Assembly: GCF_014633365.1 (NCBI RefSeq)
Contig: NC_068338.1
Coordinates: 24,996,616-25,060,615, forward strand
Length of the DNA stretch: 64,000 nucleotides
Origin: Diospyros lotus
Taxonomy: Eukaryota > Streptophyta > Magnoliopsida > Ericales > Ebenaceae
Reading direction: 5' to 3'
A program made the position numbers and the translations under genes. This document shows, piece by piece, positions 56,585 to 64,000 of the stretch (position 1 is its first letter; the number at the start of each line of letters is the position of its first letter). A model generated the notes under the pieces. The model searched no databases. It had not been told where the DNA came from and saw nothing but the letters and a program-made list of their open reading frames with translations.

Positions 56585-58140
56585 TAGAGATAGATCTATC
56601 GTTCTTCTGTTTTTTAGTTTCTGTTAATCTGTTATAACTGTTACTTAGAACTGTAATCAGTACGATCTGACCTATAATATCAGTAAATGTGGCTTGTCGG
56701 TTCCAAGGTGTCAACCAGTTTTGCAATCAGTGCCAATCATGGGCCCCATTTTCCAGGTCGTGACACATACAACCTGTCACATTGCACATTAGGCTGCCAT
56801 AAAACCATTTCATGCATCATGCCATTAAGGAATAACCATAACCATGCATTTATCTCCATTGAGCTTTAACTTTCCTAGTCTTTCAGCAGAGTTTCCTTCT
56901 TTCTTCAGCTTTCCTGCATTCCTCCCTTCCTTCCACAGCAATTTCTCGCTTGAAACTCTTTCTCTTGGAAAGCCTCTCAGTCTACAATGCTTTGTAGAAG
57001 AAATGGACATGAAATGAAATGGCCTACTATAGGCAGATTCAAGCAGCTGGATAGGTGCGGCTTCCTGTTCTTGACATTTAGGCACAGACACTTTCCTAAT
57101 TCTCATCCATACACCTCTTCACCTGCTTCATCACAAGTACGTGAGTCACTCACTTTTCTAGAAGCCTTCAACATGCGCTAGCAATCTTGAGAATTTCTTG
57201 GAATGCTGAAGATCAAGTAAAATCCTAACTTTATTAATCCCCTAACCTAAATTGCACAGATCTCAATCAAAATTAATAATTTTCATATCATTAGAATCCT
57301 TCCATTATGCAAATTGGAATCAATTATCTTTCTATTTAGACCCCCAAAATCAGCTTGAAAGTTAGCTACTTACCTAAGTTTTAGCCTGTTTCCAGCAGCC
57401 AGACCGGTCCGTTTTTATAGCATTGGTACCAATAATACAGGACTGGTGCAACCACTGAACCAGGCAATTAAATCATCTAATACTTTCTCCAGTTCAATTT
57501 TTGCCTCAATTTTGATAACCAGGCCTAGATGAATGTCAAGCACAGACAATCAGTGAGCATATTAGAGTCTTAAACTAAGGAATATTGTATTGATGTAAAG
57601 ATATGACCCCTGCGCTCAGTGCAGCAACAATAGAAACCTAGGCAGAGAGCACCGTCAGCTTCATGAGCAATTACCCACTGCAGTTTCTTTGGCTCTAAAA
57701 AGATTCAGGTAAAAAGTCTGTACACCTAGCTAGCCAAGAGAAGGGGAGGGGTTTGGGGGGGTGTTCTATGCACCTGCTTTGAGAAGCTCTAGAAGCAGCA
57801 CAATATCTCATGCAATGAGCCTACCAACCCAACCATGACACGTTTCTCTACTATAATATAACAAAAGTAAGAGATCTCTTCACTACAAGGACAAAACAGA
57901 GTAATCAGGTGCTCTGGGCTCTATGAATCAACCTACAAGACAAATTAAGAAGTTGCTGAAATTTGTCTCACATCAAATATTAATAAATGCTGCGGGCCTT
58001 CCAAATATCCCAGACACATATCAGCTGTATTCGGGAGGATACTTAAGATGTGAATCTAGCCTCAAGTCTCAGCTCCAAAAAGAGCAGTATTAAAGTATAG
58101 GGTTAAGGTAGAAACTGAGAAGTCAGTTCATGTACAGGGT
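56585..58140. other. Unidentified, possibly low-copy sequence
   Basis: I recognise no transposon structure and no protein family. Base composition is balanced, unlike the flanking repeats. A minus-strand open frame of 93 codons (57106-56825, MRIRKVSVPKCQEQE...) has no similarity that I know and no supporting structure. It is the best candidate in the window for ordinary host intergenic, UTR or intron DNA. Confidence 0.4.
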
Positions 58141-58360
58141 TCAACAACAACAACATATCAAGCCTTAATCACACAAGGTGGGGTTAGCTACATGAATTCT
58201 AACTTGCCAATCATCTCTATCTATCACCATAACTTCCATACGGTCCTTATAACTCATACTGCACCTAAGAGTTTTCCACCAAATTTTTCTTGGCCTTTGT
58301 CTATCTCTTTTGCTAAAAGCTTGTTCTATTTCATTCCATTCATCTATTGTGATCAGCATA
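58141..58360 (-). mobile_element. 3' end of an RTE-type LINE, 5'-truncated
   Basis: On the minus strand this codes for the last about 60 residues of a non-LTR retrotransposon protein (RQRPRKIWWKTLR ... DRDDWQVRIHVANPTLCD), then a short 3' UTR ending in TTG repeats (plus: CAACAACAACA, 58144-58154). In plant RTE LINEs the protein ends in a similar R.W..RIHVADP-like block, and the element ends in TTG repeats. 5' truncation is typical of target-primed insertion. Confidence 0.65.
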
Positions 58361-58702
58361 ATTAGGAGAAAACAGTTGAAGTTGTTTTAATTGCAGTTAT
58401 TATAGTTATAGTAGCTGGCAACAAACAACTGTACCTTTGTACCTGTTAGAAGCTGTTAATAAAATCAATTACAATGTAACAATTAATTGCTGTGGATAGC
58501 CATATATAAGGCTATGCCACCTTGTACTGAGGCATTATGAATGAACTAATTTCAAGTTCTCTCATTTTCTCTCAATTCATTCTCTGTTTCCCTCTGTTTT
58601 TTCTCTCTATTATTTCCATAATTTCTCTCATCTCTCTCCTTTCTTTCTTCTTTTATGATTGCCAACTAAAAACCCTAGATTCGAAACCTATGGTCTTGAT
58701 AA
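58361..58702 (+). repeat. Probable 5' LTR of gypsy F
   Basis: The sequence before the primer site ATGGTATCAGAGCAGTTAG (58703-58721) has LTR features: a TATA box (CCATATATAAGGC, about 58500-58512) and a CT-rich transcribed leader. The left border is approximate because the partner LTR is not in the window. Confidence 0.55.
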
Positions 58703-58721
58703 TATGGTATCAGAGCAGTTA
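58703..58721 (+). promoter_or_regulatory. Primer binding site of gypsy F
   Basis: ATGGTATCAGAGCAGTT contains the full initiator Met-tRNA primer site, oriented plus. P inserted 12 bp downstream. Confidence 0.8.
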
Positions 58722-58733
58722 GTTCTTGGACTG

Positions 58734-59147
58734 TGTCATGACCCTGAGGATCCCTAAAGATAGAGTAGGAAATATAATAGTATTTAGCTTACATGCATTA
58801 CCATATTTTGTAATGTCCTTTCCTTTTTTCTGTTATAGATGTTTGTTTTAGCTATAGATAGTTATGGTCACTGTTGTAACTGCACATGGGTGCATGTGCA
58901 ATGCTATGAGGCTATATAAGCCACAACTAAAGAGGATGGAAAGGATGTTGAATGATAATTGAATATTCTTATTTCTCTCTCTAGATTTCTCTCCCAATCT
59001 CCCTCTCATTTCTCTCTGCAATTCTCTCACATTTCTCTCTAATTTCTTCCACCATTTCTGTCTAATTTCCCTCTCCAATCATTATATTCTTGGACTTAGC
59101 TCTATCGGATTCTTCTGGCTACCAATTCGAACCCTAGGTACATGACA
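58734..59147 (+). repeat. 5' LTR of P
   Basis: 414 bp; TATA box in GGCTATATAAGCC (about 58909-58921) and a CT-rich leader with TTTCTCTC repeats. It shares TGTCA.GACCC and GAATGATAATTGAAT words with the LTR of B. Confidence 0.9.
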
Positions 59148-60430
59148 ATTGGTAACAGAGCCAATGATTCTTGGTTGTGATTCTGTCAAATCCTATTAAC
59201 CAATCCAACAAAGCAGAGATCGGCAATTTCGGCAGCAAATCAAAGCCAGGCGGTCTTTGGCAGCCGAGATTCCGGTGAGTAAGGAAGCGGGTTTGGAAGC
59301 AATTGTCGAATCAAGGCAATCACATATAGGATCCGAAGTATTAGCGATTTAGTGGGTGTCACAATTTGGACTCGGGAGTGTCGCGATGTAATGGGTTGGA
59401 CTCGGGAGTGTCTCGATATAGTAGGTGTTGCAATTTGGACTCGGGAATGGGTGTAGCGATTGAACTAGCAGTGAGTTCTGATGATTTTGGAATTAGAATC
59501 GATCGGAAATTGGGCTTGGAGCAACGAATTTTATTTGTTGCATCAGAATCGTTCAACAGAGGAGGAGGACCCGGAGCCGGGACCTCGATCAGCTAATTCC
59601 AAGCCATCGAATGATCACCACCACAATTGGAACTACCCACCGATCAAATTCCTTTAGTTATCCAAGCGGGGGTAAGCGGAGCTCAAGTCACCACAATAAA
59701 GTGACTCGATCGATCAATTCCGAACAAGCAAGCGATTCTTAGACCGAAATTTTTGAGATGTGAAACAGAGGTAACTGCTAGGTGCAAGATCAACCATGCT
59801 CGCCAATCCATGGTGAAGTGGATCTAGAGTGTAGCTGATCGGTGATTGGTTGCAGAACGGAACGGATCGCATGAGGCAATTCAAGAAACAACAACTAATT
59901 GATTGAATAACGGAGTCAATCCATTTATGGTGGGGTGATTGGAGTCGATCCATTCAAGAGATTGCTAGGGGCGACTAGGTTAATTTGTCCCAACAATGCC
60001 TTCGGAGACTCTCGGTTGTGAATCAGCACAATCAATCAAAGGAAGGCGAGTCTGAGGGCGATTCTAGCAAGTATAGGGAATCATTACAGCAGGTGTGTCA
60101 GGAGATTAGATAGCCTTGGGCGACTCTTGAAGGCTGATCAAGCCACTGTAACGCGCAACATATCCCGTGACAGAATCAGGTTTAACTTGGGAGTGAGTTT
60201 CTAAACGCCTGCAACGGTCGCTTCTCAATTTCGGCGGGTAATAGCAGTTGTTTGATCCTCAATAGAATCATCCAAAGTCGTTCCTCGACCAACGATCCCA
60301 TCAGTGATTTGAGTTATGATGGCCGATAAGATTAGGATGAAATTGAGAAGATCTCAATTGCAGCAGAAGATTTATGCCATGACAAGCAGTGCATGCATGA
60401 GACCATCGGGGTCTCAATTGTAGCGGGAGA
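59148..60430 (+). other. P leader with primer binding site
   Basis: About 1.3 kb without coding potential that I can support, after the primer site. A small tandem repeat of TTGGACTCGGGAGTGTC-like units lies at 59366-59450 (three copies). The same long non-coding leader occurs in B. Confidence 0.6.
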
Positions 60431-60450
60431 ATGCTACATTTTCAGTTGGA

Positions 60451-61866
60451 GGTAGACATCATGAGGAGTTTGGCCAGAGGCCTCAGGCATGGGAAAATAA
60501 GTTTGAGAATGAGATCAACCACCTGGACAAGGAAACAAGAAGTGTGGTACATGATACGAGCAAGGAATTCGACCGTATGTTACACGAGCAATTGCAGGAG
60601 TTTGCGATGATACTAACTAAGAAGTATCACTACAACTTTCCCGCTCAATTCTTCAATGATTATCATTGAAGTTTTAACAAGGAAGAATTCCTAAAAATGG
60701 AGCAGCTGAAGGAGAAGTCAAGTTGGCGAGAATCAGATTCATTGCTCACCTCCAATGTTGAACAGAAGAAGTATTTCGGTTTAGGAGGAAGCTACAAGGA
60801 GTATTTTAATTTAGGTAAATTATCAAGGAGGACTGCAACATCAAAGATGATATTGGTGTTGAATGGCATTATCCAAAGGGAATATGTAACGAACATGTTG
60901 ATAGGGCAGCAAATGCAAAGGGACAATCTGATATTGTTGAAAAAGAAGTTCATATAGAGGGAAATTCTAGCAAACATAAGGAAAAATGAGTTGTTGAATT
61001 GTTTGCATGGAAGCAGAAGGTTCTAACTAAAAATTCAGTCAATATTAAGGAAGTTGGTGCTGGAACTGAAGCAAACTTATCAATGGTAACTTAGGATTTT
61101 GAAGAGGAAAGAAGATTAGATGAAGAGATCTGTGTAGACCACACTTTACAAGAACTGGAAGCTGATGATTCGGGTGATAATCAGTCTATATAGCAGATTG
61201 GAGGTGAGAACTACTATGTAGATGGCTTCCATACATCTGATAGTCTGAGTAGGGATATTGTTTTATCAAATAATTTAGCTGTAAATCATGTTGGGAAAGA
61301 AGGTCAGGATGAAGGCCTTATGGGAACCACTGAGGAACCGTTGGCTGGAATTGAAGTCACAGCAACTCCTAATTCTAATGCTCACAGACAGTCTTGGTCT
61401 GAGTATCCAAGGCAAGTCTACAAATTTTCATTGCTGCATTTCCAGAATGTTACTAATATTTTTGCAGCAAAGCATGGTCGTGGGTTGAATGGGGATACAA
61501 TAACTGCAACTATGGCTGTAGATCTGCCCCCCTTACTTGTATTGGACAGTAACGAAGTACTAACGAAAGTTATGGACATGGATAGTCCTTCCATTGGACT
61601 CCAAGGTTCAGCTACTACCTATGTCAGTCTAGAAGTGGTTGATTATGTCCATAAATTGGAGACCAAGCTTGATTGGATAGCTATTACCGAGGATGGTTGT
61701 ATTGGGCTTGAACTCGATGAAGTTTTCCCTACGGAACTTTTGGGTCAACTTAGGCTTGAAATTGATCTTGGAAACCTAAGAATGAAGACAAAGTGGCCTA
61801 GAAGGAGAAAGAGGAATGAAATAGATTCAGAGAGCCGGTATTGGGTAAAAGCACTAACTAATTGCT
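60451..61866 (+). pseudogene. P internal ORF, unrecognised protein, decayed
   Basis: Coding potential runs in two frames. The first is about 60451-60956 (HHEEFGQRPQAWENKFENEIN ... NMLIGQQMQRDN). The second is about 60910-61866 (DIVEKEVHIEGNSSKH ... LEVVDYVHKLETKLDW ... WPRRRKRNEID), open without a stop from 61320 to 61866. It is acidic, ends in a basic run, and stops immediately before the palindrome. I see no zinc knuckle, DSG, YxDD or DDE motif. It may be a captured host sequence or a retrotransposon-specific extra gene. A frameshift and about five stops separate the parts. Confidence 0.5.
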
Positions 61867-61867
61867 G

Positions 61868-61889
61868 AAGTTCTTGGGGACAAGAACTT
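61868..61889 (+). other. Perfect palindrome beside the polypurine tract of P
   Basis: Arms AAGTTCTTG (61868-61876) and CAAGAACTT (61881-61889) surround the loop GGGA, 18 bp from the 3' LTR. It overlaps the end of the P ORF region (TGA at 61866). Confidence 0.85.
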
Positions 61890-61907
61890 TCTCAAGGAGG
61901 GAGAAAT

Positions 61908-62336
61908 TGTCATGACCCCGAAGATCCCTAAGGATAGAGTAGAAAATATAATAGTATTTAGCTTACATGCATTACCATATTTTGTAATGTCCTTTCCTTT
62001 TTTCTGTTATAGATATTTGTTTGTTTTAGCTATAGGCAGTTATGGTCGCTGTTGTAACTGCACATGGGTGCATGTGCAATGCTGTAAGGCTATATAAGCC
62101 ACAACTAGAGAGGATGGAAAGGATGTTGAATGATAATTGAATATTCTTATTTCTCTTTCGAGATTTCTCTCTCAATCTCCTTCTCGTTTCTCTCTGCAAT
62201 TCTCCCTCATTTCTCTCTAATTTCTTCCCCCATTTATGCCCAATTTAACTCTCCAATCATTCTGTTCTTGGACTTAGCTCTATCAGATCCTTCTGGCTGC
62301 CAATTCAAACCCTGGGTAAACCCTAGGTACATGACA
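61908..62336 (+). repeat. 3' LTR of P
   Basis: 429 bp. Longer than the 5' copy mainly through small insertions such as GTTTGTTT for GTTT and CCCTGGGTAAA. Confidence 0.9.
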
Positions 62337-62341
62337 GACTA

Positions 62342-62500
62342 CTATCCATGACAGCCTAAATCTACAAGTTGAGGAGCTATGGCGGACAATACTCGAATGA
62401 AACAGCTAGAGGCACAGGTCAACTAGGTTAATTCTCTAGTGACCAATCTACAAGCTCGAATGGAAGCATTGGAGTCTGGAACGAGCAGAATCAGGAGGGT
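62342..62500 (+). pseudogene. Gypsy F leader and gag start
   Basis: After P, the F leader continues to an ATG at 62381 (MADNTRMKQLEAQVN then a stop, VNSLVTNLQARMEALESG). This is a coiled-coil-like gag N-terminus of Reina type. It breaks off at about 62495, where unrelated inverted sequence begins. Confidence 0.65.
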
Positions 62501-62948
62501 ATTGTCAAGACCTAGTCTAAGGGTGAACCATGTAAAGACTGTAATATTTGAGTCCTGAGCTAAGCATTATCTCCTACCACAAATCTTCCCCAAAATTGAA
62601 GTAATCCATTACTCAAGAGTATAGCCTGGCTTGCTAGTTGGACTGATAGAGAGCTGGGTTAAGAGATCTTGTACCCAAGCGGTAAACTCATAACTAGCAA
62701 TTACTTCTTGTGGCCAATCTGGAATTATTGAAGTAATGGCAACACTATAACCATCCTCAAAACTGCCTGGACAATGTGTCAGCAGCCAAATTTTCTTTTC
62801 CTTGGCGATATTGTATAATATAGTCTAGGCCCAATAACTTTGACATTCATTTCCGCTGTAACTATGTATGTAGTCATTGTTGAAGGAGAAATTTAAGGCT
62901 CTCATAATCAGTTCTAATTATGAACTGACCCCCTTCCAAATAATGGTG
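62500..62948 (-). pseudogene. Inverted gypsy fragment: end of RNase H and start of integrase
   Basis: On the minus strand it reads HYLEGGQFIIRTDYESLKFLLQ-like RNase H, LLGLDYIIQYRQGKENLAADTLSR, a linker, and the integrase start NGLLQFWGRFVVGDN...ILQSLHGSP. Several stops are present. It faces the forward fragment beginning at 62951 and overlaps it in content, but the shared part differs at roughly one base in five, so they are different copies. Confidence 0.75.
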
Positions 62949-62950
62949 CC

Positions 62951-64000
62951 ATGAATAATGGATTACTTCGATTTCGAGGAAGAGTTGTGGTGGGAGATGA
63001 TGACTCACTAAAAACTCAAATATTACAATCACTACATGATTCACCTAAAGGTGGTCATTCAGGTATCCAATCCACCTATCATAAGGTCAAGCAGTTATTC
63101 TATTGGCCTAAACTTAAGAAATCTGTGACTGCTTATGTGCTGGCTTGTGACATCGGCCAACATTGCAAACATGAAAATGTGGCCGCACCTGGTTTATTAC
63201 AGCCACTGGCAATTCCAAATCAAGGTTGGACAAGTATTTCTATGGATTTTATAGAAGGATTGCCTAAATCTGAAGGGAAAGATGTGATTCTAGTGGTAGT
63301 GGACAGACTTACAAAATTTGCTCACTTCTTGAGTTTTTCTCATCCTTTCACTGCCCAAAAAATAGCAAGGATCTTTCTGGATTCAGTGGTGAAGTCACAT
63401 GATGTTCCTCAGTCTATTGTGTCAGATAGAGACAAGATTTTTTATTAGTCTATTTTGGCAGGAATTGTTCAAGAATCTAGGTATAGGCCTACATATGTCT
63501 ACAGCCTACTATTCTGAAACAGATGGGTAGATAGAGAGGGTAAACCAGTTTGTGGAGGGTTATTTGAGATGTGTTAGCTTCCTGAAACCAAAGAGCTGGC
63601 ATTGTTGGTAGGCTTTAGCTCAATGGTGGTACAATGCTAGTTATCATAGCTCATTGAAGATGTCACCACCCCTTGAAACTCTTTTTGGGTTCAAACCACT
63701 TCGCCTACCTGTCACTTATCTATAGATTCCACTTCTTCAGTGGCAGCTGTGGATCATTATTTAAAGGATCGCCAAGACTTGTTGCAACTCATAAAAAGGG
63801 AACTAGCTACTACCCAGAACAGAATGAAGCAGTATGCTGATAAGAAAAGAAGTGAGAGAATTTTCAGTAGGGGATAAGGTTTATCTTTGCATCAACCATC
63901 ACCATCAGAAATCTTTTTCTCACTGTTTCTTTTCTAAGCTGAGTCCTAAGTATTTTGGCCCATTTCCTATCCTTGCTAAAGTAGGGCCTGTTGCTTATCG
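62951..64000 (+). pseudogene. Gypsy integrase, forward fragment (Reina-like), runs off the window
   Basis: It starts NNGLLRFRGRVVVGDDD. The zinc site has GGHSGIQSTYH but one Cys is lost (CDIGQHCK). The catalytic region has ISMDFIEGLPKS and IVSDRDKIF, then a stop (63446) and a frameshift. The third block reads STAYYSETDG then a stop, then IERVNQFVEG. The C-terminal module continues to the window edge with further stops. It is clearly related to element I integrase. Confidence 0.85.

Larger units (their letters stand above)
58734..62336 (+). mobile_element. Element P: large non-autonomous LTR element with an unrecognised ORF
   Basis: LTRs (58734-59147, 414 bp; 61908-62336, 429 bp) start TGTCATGACCC and end TACATGACA. 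Flanks GACTG (58729-58733) and GACTA (62337-62341) match in 4 of 5 bases. A primer site (TTGGTAACAGAGCC, 59149-59162) and a purine tract (CAAGGAGGGAGAAAT, about 61893-61907) are present. LTR ends, the palindrome and the purine tract resemble B and I. The 2.76 kb interior has no gag or pol motif I recognise, but a long decayed ORF in its second half. It is LARD-like, presumably moved by a Reina-type gypsy in trans. Confidence 0.85.

Noticed and set aside
53821..56593. A 5-bp duplication around N
   Set aside because: GATAG (left) and TAGAG (right) do not agree; no shift of the LTR borders makes them match while keeping both LTR copies equal.
56825..57106. Minus-strand 93-codon open frame as a host gene
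   Set aside because: No recognisable domain, splice structure or promoter; length is within chance expectation.
1..64000. CRISPR arrays, tRNA or rRNA genes, bacterial-type operons
   Set aside because: No regularly spaced repeats, cloverleaf-like genes or Shine-Dalgarno-led gene runs seen; tRNA-like words are retrotransposon primer sites.

Overview
The window is repeat-dense plant nuclear DNA, almost certainly from a flowering plant with a large, transposon-rich genome. The evidence is Ty1/copia and Ty3/gypsy LTR retrotransposons primed by an initiator-Met-tRNA-type site (TGGTATCAGAGC and variants), hAT DNA transposons with 8-bp target duplications, an RTE-type LINE end, and AT-rich spacers. 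I see no intact host gene, tRNA, rRNA or CRISPR. Nearly everything is transposon inserted into transposon, and most nesting joints can be read to the base because target-site duplications (TSDs) survive. I name the elements A to P.

Nest 1 (1-28885) is five levels deep. Copia A (+, its 5' LTR lies left of the window) is split in gag by B (141-25020, minus), a gypsy-type element that keeps gag but has no pol. B is interrupted by an autonomous-type hAT transposon (1121-5323) with one visible frameshift in its transposase, and by copia C (6154-23294, +). C is interrupted between integrase and reverse transcriptase by a solo LTR, D (9127-20927, minus). D is interrupted by a complete but decayed chromodomain gypsy of Tekay/Del type, E (10933-20278, minus).

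Nest 2 (29035 to about 52700) starts with a long gypsy-type LTR, M (+), split by copia G (29196-51924, +). G is split in gag by copia H (30168-47834, +). H itself carries four insertions: a fairly young Reina-like chromovirus gypsy I in its 5' LTR (30310-35748, minus), a non-autonomous hAT-type element K in its leader (35911-36832), a complete copia L in its protease (38068-43016, +), and a non-autonomous TIR element J in its 3' LTR (46445-47687).

The right part holds an internally deleted copia N (53830-56584, minus), about 1.5 kb of unidentified possibly low-copy sequence, a 5'-truncated RTE-like LINE tail (58141-58360, minus), and a Reina-like gypsy F. F starts near 58361, is split by a large non-autonomous LTR element P (58734-62336, +) carrying an unrecognised ORF, and is rearranged beyond 62500 (an inverted RNase H/integrase piece facing a forward integrase piece).

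The most interesting signal is not a gene. Four gypsy-type elements (B, E, I, P) each carry, 17-20 bp inside the 3' LTR, a perfect inverted repeat around the loop GGGA or AGGA. The arms differ between elements yet stay fully complementary, as expected for a selected RNA or DNA hairpin beside the polypurine tract. Four copia elements (A, C, H, N) show an analogous but weaker stem over the end of pol, with one compensatory base-pair change. Other points of interest are the unidentified ORF of P, an apparent LTR-age inversion between C and the E nested inside it, and repeated terminal motifs in the hAT element.
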